From NCBI GenBank assembly GCA_038237435.1, contig JBBRYT010000002.1, positions 186,001 through 250,000 of the forward strand: DNA of 64,000 bases, in the 5' to 3' direction. This stretch comes from JACCTI01 sp038237435. GTDB lineage: Bacteria > Verrucomicrobiota > Verrucomicrobiia > Chthoniobacterales > UBA10450. The stretch's first letter is position 1. Every line of letters begins with the position of its first letter. The notes below the pieces were generated by a model. That model saw nothing but the letters and a program-made list of their open reading frames with translations. It made no database searches and was not told the DNA's origin. A program made the position numbers and the translations under genes. Below, piece after piece: positions 24,562-33,218 of this stretch.

Positions 24562-26098
24562 TGGCATTACCTTCGTCGATGTAATCATATCCGGCGACGC
24601 GGGTAATTTTTAGATATTGCCGCCAGGTGCCCGCCCGGAAATTGCGGAAAACTTCCATCGTCCGTGTTTCCGTTTTCGCCGGCGCGCTCGCGCCATCCAT
24701 CATCGCTTCAGACAAGATCCGGCCATCGAGCGGTTGCGGAGGAGTGATGCCAAAGATGTGTAGAATTGTCGCCGCCACATCGATGTTTCCACTCGCTAGT
24801 TCGCTCTGGTAGCTCGCGCGAAAATCCGGACCCGCCGCGATTAAAGTGTTGTGCACGTCGAACCGGCTCAGGGTCGCATGTGTGCCGTGTCCGGCCGCGC
24901 GCCCCTCGGCGTCGATCAACCCCTGCGTGCCGAACGCGTTCGATTTGTCGTTCCAACGAAAGGCCATCATCACATCGGGGCCGTCATCTTTATCCAGATG
25001 CGCCTCCGCCAAACTGAAAGCGCCTTCCATTTTTTCGCGCGTGAAAATCGGGCCGGCAAAGTCGCGTTGTTGCAACCATTCTACCAGACGGCGCGTGATT
25101 TTTTCGTCGCGTCCGATGACGTAGAACAAGATCGTCGCGCCGCTATCCGCCGTTAGAATCGTTCCCGGCACCGGCTCGTTCTCGAACTGCTTGGCCGCTT
25201 TGAAATCCGCCGCGTTTAGCAATGCGGCAACATCTACTTCGTGTTCGACCGTGGAGAAACCGTGGTCGGAAACGACCAGAATGTCTGTTAGTTCCAGCAC
25301 CTGTTTAGCCACCAGCGCGTCCACCACTTTTCCAAGACAGGCATCGACGCTTTTTATAGCAGCCAACGCCTCGGGGGAGCCGGGCGCCACGTCATGTTGC
25401 GTGAAATCAGGATCGCTCAGCCACAAAACCGAAAAGGGCGCGACATGATTTTTCCACATCGTTTCCGTCAACGCCGCCGTCGTCCAGGCATCCTCTTTCG
25501 CGTTGGGAATTTCCCTCTTGGGAAATTGGCCTAACGAGTTTTGAATTTCGAGTTCCGCCGTGGTCGGCTGCGCCTCGCCTCCGCTCAATGCATCTGATTC
25601 GCGCGCCACCTCGGATTGACGCTCCTGCGAGCGATCAAAAAGTTTGGCGACCCATTTGCTGCCTGCCACCGCCGTGCGTTTTCCTGAGCCCTGGAGAAGC
25701 TCGACGATTGTCGGCGCTGTCAGATATTTACCCGCGGTAACCTGATCGCCGCGCACGATGTTCGCGCGCACCGCCGTATCCATTGGCGCGCGCGCATCCA
25801 CCGCCGGGCGATATTCAACGTTCGCGATCACACCGCTGCGATTCGGAAAAACACCCGTGGCCATGACCGTGCCGTTGACGTTCGTGGCGGTCGGATAAAA
25901 CGAATGATGATTGCGAAACGTCACGCCACTGTGCGCGAGCTTCCAAAGATTAGGTGTCCCCGTTTCGGTGACAAAATCGGGCCGCATTCCGTCCCAGACA
26001 ATTAAGACGACATATTTGGCATGGTTATGTTTCGCGTGTTTACACGAAACCGCCGCACAAAAAATCGCAGCGTAGAGAGCGAGAAGACGCAATCGCAT
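24536..26098 (-). CDS. Secreted alkaline phosphatase-superfamily phosphodiesterase
   Basis: 520 residues from ATG 26098. The signal sequence ends in a possible lipobox (CAAVSC). Type I phosphodiesterase/nucleotide-pyrophosphatase fold: metal Asp in VLIVWDGMRPDF, nucleophile region HSFYPTATNVNGTVMATG, LWLSDPDFTQHDVAPGS, and DILVVSDHGFSTVEHEVD with paired metal ligands; a late His in GHGTHATLSR. It probably cleaves phosphodiester or sulfate/phosphonate esters in the periplasm. An exact dispersed 9-mer lies at 25530-25538. Confidence 0.85.
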   Translation of the reverse strand: MRLRLLALYAAIFCAAVSCKHAKHNHAKYVVLIVWDGMRPDFVTETGTPNLWKLAHSGVTFRNHHSFYPTATNVNGTVMATGVFPNRSGVIANVEYRPAVDARAPMDTAVRANIVRGDQVTAGKYLTAPTIVELLQGSGKRTAVAGSKWVAKLFDRSQERQSEVARESDALSGGEAQPTTAELEIQNSLGQFPKREIPNAKEDAWTTAALTETMWKNHVAPFSVLWLSDPDFTQHDVAPGSPEALAAIKSVDACLGKVVDALVAKQVLELTDILVVSDHGFSTVEHEVDVAALLNAADFKAAKQFENEPVPGTILTADSGATILFYVIGRDEKITRRLVEWLQQRDFAGPIFTREKMEGAFSLAEAHLDKDDGPDVMMAFRWNDKSNAFGTQGLIDAEGRAAGHGTHATLSRFDVHNTLIAAGPDFRASYQSELASGNIDVAATILHIFGITPPQPLDGRILSEAMMDGASAPAKTETRTMEVFRNFRAGTWRQYLKITRVAGYDYIDEGNASLTSSSTR

Positions 26099-26099
26099 C

Positions 26100-26136
26100 A
26101 CTCGTTAGACCGAAAAAAAGAAATAGTCTAACGAGT
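26100..26136. repeat. Inverted pair of dispersed-motif copies around a poly-A/T loop
   Basis: Arms ACTCGTTAGAC (26100-26110) and GTCTAACGAGT (26126-26136) are perfect 11-bp complements around a 15-nt loop with seven A. On the minus strand the whole hairpin encodes the last residues and stop of the DoxX gene. The loop gives a T-rich run there. Confidence 0.8.
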
Positions 26137-26551
26137 ACAAGCCGGGACCGAGCAAAATGAGCACGAGCATCAGCATGGCGAGATTGAGCGCGTATTCGTT
26201 ACCGGGCGGGTTATTCGTAATCAAATAGCCGCCGCCCTTATGTCCGATGCTGGCCGCGACCAACATGGCGATCAGACAGAAAAACGCCGCCACGCGCGTA
26301 CACAGACCGAGTGCGATGAGCGAACCGCCGATCAATTCTGACAACATCGCCACGCGCGCTTGCATCGCCGCCGCCGGTACGCCGAGCGATTTTAGCCAGG
26401 AAATAAAACCACTCATGTTGCCGGGACCGACCACGCCGAGCTTGCCCAGACCGTGAACGACGAAACAAACGCCCAGGGCTCCGCGGAAAATCAGCAAGGC
26501 GAGATTGAGTAGGAATGGACTGGAAGCGACGAAAAAATCGGAGAAGCGCAC
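26105..26551 (-). CDS. DoxX-family membrane protein
   Basis: 148 residues, four hydrophobic helices. DoxX pattern: LALLIFRGALGVCFVVHGLG at the start, with LGVPAAAMQARVAMLSELIG (family G-x-S/A-E-x-x-G), GLCTRVAAFFCLIAMLVAA and NLAMLMLVLILLGPGLYSLD. Inner-membrane; related proteins take part in quinone/thiol redox chemistry. The final codons lie within the inverted motif pair at 26100-26136. Confidence 0.87.
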   Translation of the reverse strand: MRFSDFFVASSPFLLNLALLIFRGALGVCFVVHGLGKLGVVGPGNMSGFISWLKSLGVPAAAMQARVAMLSELIGGSLIALGLCTRVAAFFCLIAMLVAASIGHKGGGYLITNNPPGNEYALNLAMLMLVLILLGPGLYSLDYFFFSV

Positions 26552-26627
26552 GGCGAAATCTTAGCGCGGGCCGCAGCTGAGGAAAGTCTCGCTTTCGGTT
26601 TTGACCGAGGAGTAAACTTCTTCGGCC

Positions 26628-27509
26628 ATGAAACCCATACGCTGGCTCTTTTGTCTTCCATTGATCTTGCTCTCGTTAGGCCAAAATGTTTTCGCCGCGA
26701 AAAGTTCGTCCAAAGAAGCGCGCGTCACTATCACCGTGCGCGATGTGAACCTGCTGCCCAATGATGCCGACGCCCGGCCCGCGGCCGTCAACGATCGCGT
26801 CGCGGAAGACACTGGTGTTCGGACCGGCGATCAATCGCGTTCCGAACTCACCTTCACCGATCTGACAATCACTCGGCTGGGAGCCAATTCCGTTTACAAT
26901 TACAATCACGCCGGGCGCAGCGTCGATCTCGGCGGCGGTTCGGTGTTGTTGCGCGTGCCGAAAGATTCCGGCGGCGCGAATGTGCGCGCGCCCGCCGTCA
27001 GCGTGGCCGTGACCGGCACGACATTCATCCTGGAAGCGCAACGTTCTGGCCGCAGTAAATTGATCGTGCTCGAAGGCGGCGCCCGTCTGGCGTTGCGGAA
27101 ATATCCGAAACAAACCCGCAACGTTCGCGGCGGACAGATGCTCGATGTGCCGGCGGGTGCGACCACCTTAGGCGAACCCGTCAAGATCGACGTCAATCAA
27201 GTCATGAAAACGCATCCGCTCATCGCCGGTTTTCCGCCCTTGCCCAGTCAGGGTTTGATCACGGCGGGCAAGCCTAACGAGCCGGTCTATACGGGGCAGC
27301 AAGTCGGTCCCGGCGCACCTTCCGGTGGAATTGGGCTGGGTGGATTTCCCATTCCAGTCGGCGTCTTCGGTGGTGGCGGAACGCGTGGTGGCGGCAATGT
27401 CGGGACGGTCGGCGGCACGCCTGGAAAAGGCGGGCAAAGCACGACGCGCGGACAAAAAGCTCCGCCGCGGTTGAAGGCAACCCCCAGCCCAACGCCCGGA
27501 ATTCAGTAA
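26628..27509 (+). CDS. Secreted FecR-domain protein
   Basis: 293 residues. The signal peptide (WLFCLPLILLSLGQNVFAA) contains an exact dispersed 9-mer (26672-26680). The FecR-like domain follows (~30-175): VNDRVAEDTGVRTGDQSRSE, FTDLTITRLGANSVYNYN, PAVSVAVTGTTFILEAQRSG, LIVLEGGARLALRKYPKQ, VRGGQMLDVPAG. The C-terminus is a Gly/Pro/Thr-rich low-complexity tail. FecR domains here are usually exported and not tied to iron signalling. The gene stands alone. Confidence 0.83.
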   Translation: MKPIRWLFCLPLILLSLGQNVFAAKSSSKEARVTITVRDVNLLPNDADARPAAVNDRVAEDTGVRTGDQSRSELTFTDLTITRLGANSVYNYNHAGRSVDLGGGSVLLRVPKDSGGANVRAPAVSVAVTGTTFILEAQRSGRSKLIVLEGGARLALRKYPKQTRNVRGGQMLDVPAGATTLGEPVKIDVNQVMKTHPLIAGFPPLPSQGLITAGKPNEPVYTGQQVGPGAPSGGIGLGGFPIPVGVFGGGGTRGGGNVGTVGGTPGKGGQSTTRGQKAPPRLKATPSPTPGIQ

Positions 27510-27635
27510 CCACTCGTTAGGGGAAAGGCGGAACATCGAACATCGAAGTTTCTGCGTTCGATCTTTGGATTCACGGGCGCAGCTCTTTTCGTTTTCTTGC
27601 CAAAAGGCACGCGCTTAGCTCATACTCTTTTCTCG

Positions 27636-28328
27636 ATGGTTCGCGCGAATTGTCGGGAGCGGTTTACCGCATCCGATTTTGATTTTGTCGTGCGCACTTT
27701 GGCCCGCTCGCCCACCGATCAAGTCTCGTTGGTCGATTTGCTGAGCGACCAGGAAACGCGCGATGCCGTGCTCGATAATCCGCGCCTGATCGATGCGATT
27801 CTTTCGAACGCCGGGCATCTCTCGATCTCCTCGCATTTTTATTTTTACGTCCTCGCGCGGCACGTTTTGCGGCAGGCGGGAATAACCGATCGCAAACTCT
27901 GCGATTATGTCGCGTCCTTGCTCGAAACCTTTTCGCGCATGAACGATTTGCGCGCACCGCATCTCGTGGACGAACGCGGTCGACAATACGTCTGCGACAT
28001 GCTCCTGGCCTTGGCGCGTGCCACTCCGGAACAAGCATTCTTCCTCCGCGCGCATGTCGGCAATTATTCGCTCTTCCTCAGCGGAATTTTTCACGAGAAC
28101 ACGCAGCATCGCTGCCGGCGCGGCGGACCGGATCTGAAGTTTTACGAACAAGTCGGACGGACCAATTATCAACTAGTGGCGTCGCACGCCACCGCCCGCC
28201 GCTGCCAGTTGGACGATGTTTACGAAGGATTGGCCGATCGTTTTCGCGAGGTGCGGCTGGCGCTCAATCAACTCTCCGATCAATTGCTGAACCTTGATGA
28301 CGACGCGGCCGCATCACTTCTCTTGTGA
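27636..28328 (+). CDS. Uncharacterised helical protein, gene A of a coupled pair
   Basis: 230 residues from ATG 27636 (a TTG at 27597 is possible). No family recognised; soluble and mostly helical, with SFHYFYVLARHVLRQAGI-like aromatic helices (SSHFYFYVLARHVLRQAGI) and a Cys/Arg patch (TQHRCRRGG). It overlaps the next gene by 4 nt (GTGA), so both products are likely made together. The pair has no recognisable neighbour clue. Confidence 0.65.
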   Translation: MVRANCRERFTASDFDFVVRTLARSPTDQVSLVDLLSDQETRDAVLDNPRLIDAILSNAGHLSISSHFYFYVLARHVLRQAGITDRKLCDYVASLLETFSRMNDLRAPHLVDERGRQYVCDMLLALARATPEQAFFLRAHVGNYSLFLSGIFHENTQHRCRRGGPDLKFYEQVGRTNYQLVASHATARRCQLDDVYEGLADRFREVRLALNQLSDQLLNLDDDAAASLLL

Positions 28329-29035
28329 ACGAAACCCTCTTCGCCCAAATCCAAAAACTTTTCGAGCGCACCTATGCGCAAGTGGGGATCAACCTCGAGG
28401 ATTGTTTGATCGATGGGGCGCGCTGCGCGCAACTGACCAAGGCGGCTGGCGCTTCCGCGCGGGAGTTGAATGTCCTGGCCCGAACTTTTCTGCGCCGGTC
28501 TAACGACCAGTTGTTCGTCGGCATTTATTACTCGCGCTGGCTGATCGAACAGCTCGAGCGGCACGATCCGCGTTCCGGCTTGAGCGATCGCAACATCCGC
28601 TCGCTCATCGCCTTTGTGGAAGAAATCAATCACGCTCTTCATGCCGCCTTGCAGTTCAAAACGGGCGAGCGCGAAATTTATTCCGAAGAGTATGCGCGCA
28701 ACCTCGAGCTGCAGGCGCAGGTCGATACCTACCTGGTGCTGCTGCTTTTCGTCGCCTTCTTTCGCAAGACCCAAAAGGTTTCGCGCACCGATCGTCGCTG
28801 GTTGCGTTTCCATCTTTTCGCCGCGCAAAATCCAGGCGCCTTCAACGACCGAAATCTGCGCGGCCGTTATTTGGAAACAACGCAACTGGCCAGCAGTTAC
28901 ACCGAATATCTCGACACGCTCAACGGGCTTCGTCGGTTGGACGAAATCCGTCAATTCCGTTCGTTAGACTACGGCGCGAAAAAAACGCGCGTGCTCGCCC
29001 TGACGAATCGAAAAGTTGCGGGCCTTCTTCGTTAG
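28325..29035 (+). CDS. Uncharacterised helical protein, gene B of a coupled pair
   Basis: 236 residues from GTG 28325, not recognised. Helical throughout, with YYSRWLIEQLERHDPRSGL and VDTYLVLLLFVAFFRKTQKV, an amphipathic to hydrophobic stretch that may touch the membrane. The acidic pair EEINHALHAALQF plus YSEEYARNLE could hint at metal binding, but this is speculation. Its stop TAG shares bases with the TAA of the convergent DUF2059 gene inside a one-mismatch dispersed motif (29028-29036). Confidence 0.65.
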   Translation: MNETLFAQIQKLFERTYAQVGINLEDCLIDGARCAQLTKAAGASARELNVLARTFLRRSNDQLFVGIYYSRWLIEQLERHDPRSGLSDRNIRSLIAFVEEINHALHAALQFKTGEREIYSEEYARNLELQAQVDTYLVLLLFVAFFRKTQKVSRTDRRWLRFHLFAAQNPGAFNDRNLRGRYLETTQLASSYTEYLDTLNGLRRLDEIRQFRSLDYGAKKTRVLALTNRKVAGLLR

Positions 29036-29580
29036 GGATTTTTCTTCGGCGTGGCCGAAGGGACAGCGGAAGCGGCGGGCGCACTAGCAGCGGGCGCACT
29101 AACACCTGGCGCAGCCGTAGCAGCGCCTTTGGGCGGCCCAGCGGCCTGTATCGCAGCCTGCAACTCCGGCAAATGTTCCTGCAAACGTTTCTGGCTAATC
29201 TCCGCGCCCTTCTGCATCAAAGCCGGCATTTTCGACACGGTCTTTTTCCCGAGGGGCGTCTGATAAAACGCGGTCAACTGCTTCAGTTCGTCCTCGCTGA
29301 ATTCGCTCGTGTAAATATTGAGCATGTCGTCCTTCATGCTGGCCCAGCTGAGATATTTATTTAGAAACGAGCGCATCTGCGTCTCGTACTGCGCCAGAGA
29401 CGGATTCTGTTTGACCTGGATCTGCAACATTTGATCGACCGATTGCGACATCATTTTGTCCATGTCCATGAGGTTCAGGAGCGAGTCGGCTGCGGCACGA
29501 TGACTGGCTGTGTCCGCGCGCAACGCAGTCGGGTGAAAGAAAACGAGCGTGGCGAGGAGAAAGGCCAAAAGAGATTTCAT
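29032..29580 (-). CDS. Secreted DUF2059-domain protein
   Basis: 182 residues from ATG 29580, preferred because AGGA sits 8 nt upstream; in-frame ATGs at 29589 and farther are possible. The signal peptide is LLAFLLATLVFFHPTALRA. DUF2059 helices follow (HRAAADSLLNLMDMDKMMSQ; MLNIYTSEFSEDELKQLTAF YQTPLGKKTVSKMPALM). An Ala/Pro-rich tail (AAPGVSAPAASAPAAS) ends it. Function unknown. Confidence 0.82.
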   Translation of the reverse strand: MKSLLAFLLATLVFFHPTALRADTASHRAAADSLLNLMDMDKMMSQSVDQMLQIQVKQNPSLAQYETQMRSFLNKYLSWASMKDDMLNIYTSEFSEDELKQLTAFYQTPLGKKTVSKMPALMQKGAEISQKRLQEHLPELQAAIQAAGPPKGAATAAPGVSAPAASAPAASAVPSATPKKNP

Positions 29581-29687
29581 ACGAGGCATCCTGCACGTGC
29601 CCTGCTCATCCTTCAAGTTCATCGTAAATATTTCGCCGCGGTTCATTTCCGTTTGTGCATCTGCATCGCGTTCGTTAAAGATCGACC

Positions 29688-30539
29688 GTGTTCAGTTTGA
29701 CCATGCTCGGCAGCGGCAGCGCGGGAAACGCCGCCCTCATCGCGACCGATCATTGCAAATTGCTCGTGGATGGCGGTCTGAGTGCGCGGCAACTGGTCGT
29801 TAGGCTGTCGCTCTGCGGAGTATTGCCCGAGCAACTTGATGGCGTCTTGCTCACCCACGAACACGGCGATCACGTTTGCGGGCTGGAAGTTCTCTGCCGG
29901 AAGTTTCATCTGCCGATTTATTGTAATGCGCTCACCGCCGAGGCCATTCGTTACGATTGCGATTCCTTAGCCGCGCATAACAATTGGCGTTTGTTCCGAA
30001 CGGGCGCGGAATTTTCCATCTGCGATATCACCGTCCAGACCTTTCCGGTTCCGCACGACGCCGTGGAACCGGTCGGTTACGCTTTTCATGCCGGAGGCAG
30101 CGGACTCGGATTCATTACCGACCTCGGTTATCCGACGAAGATGTTGGTGGAACGATTGCGCGAAGTGCACACGCTCGTGATCGAAACCAATCACGACGAA
30201 AAACTTTTACAGGCTTGCCAGATGCGACCGTGGCCGGTCAAGCAACGCATTATGTCGCGGCATGGGCATCTTTCCAATGCGGCCGCGGCCGGCGTGATCG
30301 AGCAATTATTGGATGGAAAAATCGAGCGGGTCGTGCTCGGGCATCTCAGCCGCGATTGCAACACGCCGGAGCTGGCTAAGGCCGCTGTGCAAACACTACT
30401 CGTTAGGCAGGGCCGCGCCACGATGGAAGTTTTCTGCGCTGATCAACGTGAGATCAGCCCGCGTTTTCGCATCGGCGAGACCAGAGCCGGCGCGTTCCAG
30501 CCGACTTTCGAAAGCGCGCTTTTCGAGATCGCGGTCTAA
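29688..30539 (+). CDS. MBL-fold hydrolase, YycJ/WalJ-like
   Basis: 283 residues from GTG 29688. It opens FSLTMLGSGSAGNAALI, the WalJ/YycJ pattern, with zinc ligands in THEHGDH (H57, H59, D61, H62), FPVPHDAVEPVGYAFH, VIETNHDEKLL and HLSRDCNTPELA. Homologues are dsDNA exonuclease-like and act in DNA repair or cell-wall signalling. An exact dispersed 9-mer lies at 30399-30407 and a one-mismatch copy provides the TAA stop. Confidence 0.87.
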   Translation: MFSLTMLGSGSAGNAALIATDHCKLLVDGGLSARQLVVRLSLCGVLPEQLDGVLLTHEHGDHVCGLEVLCRKFHLPIYCNALTAEAIRYDCDSLAAHNNWRLFRTGAEFSICDITVQTFPVPHDAVEPVGYAFHAGGSGLGFITDLGYPTKMLVERLREVHTLVIETNHDEKLLQACQMRPWPVKQRIMSRHGHLSNAAAAGVIEQLLDGKIERVVLGHLSRDCNTPELAKAAVQTLLVRQGRATMEVFCADQREISPRFRIGETRAGAFQPTFESALFEIAV

Positions 30540-30543
30540 CGAG

Positions 30544-30933
30544 TTATTCCTCGTCGCCGATGACGAGATGGATGACGCCGTTCGGCGCGGAGACGAAGAA
30601 GCCGTCGAAATCTTCCCGCAGCTGTTCCACTTCGTCCCGGCGCGGGACCCCGTTGATTTTCAGAAACGCAGCGGCCGCTTCGGTGTCGTTCGTTTCCAAT
30701 TCCAGCCAGACATCGGGTTGGCTCAAGTTCGGAACCTTGTCGATCCAGAGGCGGCTCGGGCCGAATTGAAAAATGCAGCCGTCGTCTTCTTCTTCGATCA
30801 ACGGCAGAGCGAGCGTATCGCGATAAAATGCGATTGTCGCATCATAGGTGTGCGCGGGGCATTTGATTGCAATGTTCGCGCCGCCGGAGAATTGCGGGCC
30901 GTTGACGTTCGCTACCATGGACTTGTTAGGCAA
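30544..30933 (-). CDS. VOC-family (glyoxalase-like) protein
   Basis: 129 residues, two beta-alpha-beta-beta-beta units: IKCPAHTYDATIAFYRDTLA with LPLIEEEDDGCIFQFGP, then LSQPDVWLELETNDTEAAAA and FVSAPNGVIHLVIGDEE. Metal ligand positions are only partly met, so it may be a non-catalytic or antibiotic-binding type. Convergent with the hydrolase gene and near the fumarase gene. Confidence 0.8.
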   Translation of the reverse strand: MPNKSMVANVNGPQFSGGANIAIKCPAHTYDATIAFYRDTLALPLIEEEDDGCIFQFGPSRLWIDKVPNLSQPDVWLELETNDTEAAAAFLKINGVPRRDEVEQLREDFDGFFVSAPNGVIHLVIGDEE

Positions 30934-30951
30934 AAATCGCAGCCGCGATTT

Positions 30952-32370
30952 CTAGCCGCCGCCGGATCCTGTTCCGCCTGGTTCGGTCATGGAAACCGGA
31001 TCGAGCGCCGCGTTCAATTCCGCTTCCGGCAAAACTTTTTTCTCGCGGCAAATTTCCCGCACCGTCTTCCCGGTCTTGGCACTTTCCTTGGCGATTTCTG
31101 CGGCGCGATCGTAACCAATTTTCGGCGCGAGACTTGTCACCATAGCCATCGACAATTCGACCAACTCTTTGCAGCGCTCGATATTGGCGGTGATCCCGCG
31201 GACGCATTTCTCAGCGAGAATTTCGCAAACGTTCCCGAGCAATCGGATGCTCTCGAGAAGATTGTGCGCCATCACGGGCATCATGACGTTGAGTTCAAAA
31301 TTTCCATTCGCGCCCGCCCAAGTGATGCAGCTGTCGTTCCCAAAAATTTGCGCGCAGACCATCATGGTCGATTCGCACATGACCGGGTTCACTTTGCCCG
31401 GCATGATCGAACTGCCTGGTTGCGTCGAGGGCAATTGAATCTCACCGATCCCGCAACGCGGGCCGCTGCCTAACCAGCGAAGGTCATTAGCGATCTTGAA
31501 AAGACTAACCGCGATCGTTTTCAATTGACCACTCGCCTCCACGATCGCGTCTTTCCCGCCCTGCGCTTCGAAGTGATCTTTCGCTTCGCGAAATGCGATA
31601 CCAGTGCGCTGCTCGAGATGCCGCATCACCTTCCCAGGGAAATCGATGTGCCGGTTTAACCCGGTGCCGACAGCGGTTCCACCGAGCGCAAGTTCCCGTA
31701 GAACATCGATGGCTTTTTGAGCGCGTTCGCGCGCGTAGGCAACCTGTTGGGCGTAGCCGCCAAATTCCTGACCTAGCCGAACCGGCGTCGCGTCCATCAA
31801 GTGCGTGCGACCGATCTTGATGACTTCGTCGAATTCTTTCGCTTTTTCGCCTAACGAGTTCTGGAGCTTTTCCAGTGACGGCAACAAACACGTCTTCAAT
31901 TGTTCCGCCGCGCTCACATGCATGGCCGATGGGATGACGTCGTTGCTCGACTGACCCATGTTGACGTGATCGTTTGGGTGGACCGGATCTTTCGCGCCGA
32001 TCTCTTTACCACCGAGCTGGCAGGCGCGATTAGAAATGACTTCGTTCGCGTTGGTGTTTGTGCTCGTGCCGGAACCGGTCTGGAAAATATCGAGAGGGAA
32101 ATGCTCGTCGAGTTTCCCTTCGATCACTTCCTCCGCCGCTTGCACGATCAGCGCGGAACGATGCGCATCGAGCAAACCCAGATCGTGATTAGCTTGCGCC
32201 GCCGCCCACTTAATTAAACCGAGTGCGCGAACAAACGGCCGGGAAAAACGATAGCCGCTCACCGGAAAATTCAGGACCGCGCGTTGCGTGGAGGCGCCAT
32301 AGAGCGCGTGGGCAGGGACAGACATCTCCCCCATGGAATCGCGTTCCATCCGCGTCTTCCCAACCGTCAT
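30952..32370 (-). CDS. fumC: Class II fumarate hydratase
   Basis: Interconverts fumarate and L-malate in the TCA cycle; cytoplasmic homotetramer. 472 residues. Family motifs: RMERDSMGEMSVPAHALYGA, TGSGTSTNTNANEVISNRA, HPNDHVNMGQSSNDVIPSAM, GRTHLMDATPVRLGQEF and the signature GSSIMPGKVNP. An ATG seven codons in is an alternative start. Its start overlaps the stop of the methyltransferase gene upstream (4 nt). A dispersed 9-mer lies at 31850-31858. Aspartase or adenylosuccinate-lyase-type relatives fit less well. Confidence 0.93.
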   Translation of the reverse strand: MTVGKTRMERDSMGEMSVPAHALYGASTQRAVLNFPVSGYRFSRPFVRALGLIKWAAAQANHDLGLLDAHRSALIVQAAEEVIEGKLDEHFPLDIFQTGSGTSTNTNANEVISNRACQLGGKEIGAKDPVHPNDHVNMGQSSNDVIPSAMHVSAAEQLKTCLLPSLEKLQNSLGEKAKEFDEVIKIGRTHLMDATPVRLGQEFGGYAQQVAYARERAQKAIDVLRELALGGTAVGTGLNRHIDFPGKVMRHLEQRTGIAFREAKDHFEAQGGKDAIVEASGQLKTIAVSLFKIANDLRWLGSGPRCGIGEIQLPSTQPGSSIMPGKVNPVMCESTMMVCAQIFGNDSCITWAGANGNFELNVMMPVMAHNLLESIRLLGNVCEILAEKCVRGITANIERCKELVELSMAMVTSLAPKIGYDRAAEIAKESAKTGKTVREICREKKVLPEAELNAALDPVSMTEPGGTGSGGG

Positions 32371-32990
32371 GCTGATTGATTAACCGGAATCCGCGCGCCA
32401 TTTGCACCCGCGGCATGGCGATAGCCGTTGCGCGTGTTGCTCTTCCGGAAAACGGTGATGAACATCGGCGGAATGTTCTGCAAAAAATATTCCGAGTCCG
32501 CCTCGTCGAAATGCGTGGCGTGCTGACGAAGTTCGTTCGTCACCTGGTAGATAATGAAACTACCGCCGGGCGCGACGGCATCATACGTTTTCTGCAAGAG
32601 CGCGCGCTTCTTTTGAATATCGAGGATGCTGAAGGGAATCCCGGAAATGATGTAGTCGCAGGAAGGAATCCCGCGTGTCTTTAATTCCTGCGGCAAGGTC
32701 GCGGCGTCGCCGTTGATGACATGAACGCGCGGATCGCTCGCGAATTGCCGGGCCAGGTCGCGCGAAAAGGCCGCGTCTAATTCAAACAAGAGCAACTGCG
32801 AATGGGCCGACATGCGCCGCGCAATCTCGCGCGAGTGCACGCCTTCACCCGGACCGTATTCCGCGATCACCCGCGGTTCACTGAAATCCATCTTACTCGC
32901 CACCCGATCCACCAGCGCTTTCGAGCTGGGAATGATTGAAGCGACTTGGAAGGGCCGCTGCAAAAATCGCTTGAAGAACAGAACGCTCAT
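32367..32990 (-). CDS. Class I SAM methyltransferase, phospholipid N-methyltransferase-like
   Basis: 207 residues. It opens FFKRFLQRPFQVASIIPSSK, the pattern of PmtA-type phosphatidylethanolamine N-methyltransferases and related rRNA-methylase-like proteins. The SAM site is IAEYGPGEGVHSREIARRM (motif I) with LFELDAAF and VINGDAATLP, then DYIISGIPFSILD (motif IV). Membrane-lipid methylation is the best guess. It overlaps fumC and is probably transcribed with it. Confidence 0.78.
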   Translation of the reverse strand: MSVLFFKRFLQRPFQVASIIPSSKALVDRVASKMDFSEPRVIAEYGPGEGVHSREIARRMSAHSQLLLFELDAAFSRDLARQFASDPRVHVINGDAATLPQELKTRGIPSCDYIISGIPFSILDIQKKRALLQKTYDAVAPGGSFIIYQVTNELRQHATHFDEADSEYFLQNIPPMFITVFRKSNTRNGYRHAAGANGARIPVNQSA

Positions 32991-33143
32991 GAAGGTGGCA
33001 ACAGTCCACCGCCGGCCTTCCCTTGTCCAGTCGCGAAGTCGCGGTGGCAGAACAAGAAGGCGCCGTTCTGTACTCTTAATAATGCTCAGCGGGTAGGTCG
33101 CTTCGTCCTTATGGGAAACGGCCTAACGAACAACGGATAAGGA

Positions 33144-33170
33144 TTGACTTTTCCTTATAATTTTTATAAT
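33144..33170 (+). promoter_or_regulatory. Candidate sigma-70-type promoter for the HTH-receiver gene
   Basis: TTGACT (33144-33149) and TATAAT (33165-33170) are separated by 15 nt in a markedly AT-rich stretch, about 48 nt upstream of the start. The spacer is 2 nt short of ideal; a second TATAAT at 33156-33161 is too close. Confidence 0.45.
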
Positions 33171-33218
33171 CAAGTCGCGAACGCGAAATGTCTTGCTCGC
33201 CCCCTGCGTTCCTGCTGA

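Noticed and set aside
30313..31473. 386-codon + strand frame spanning the hydrolase end, the VOC gene and fumC
   Set aside because: It overlaps three well-supported genes and shows no domain; an antisense shadow.
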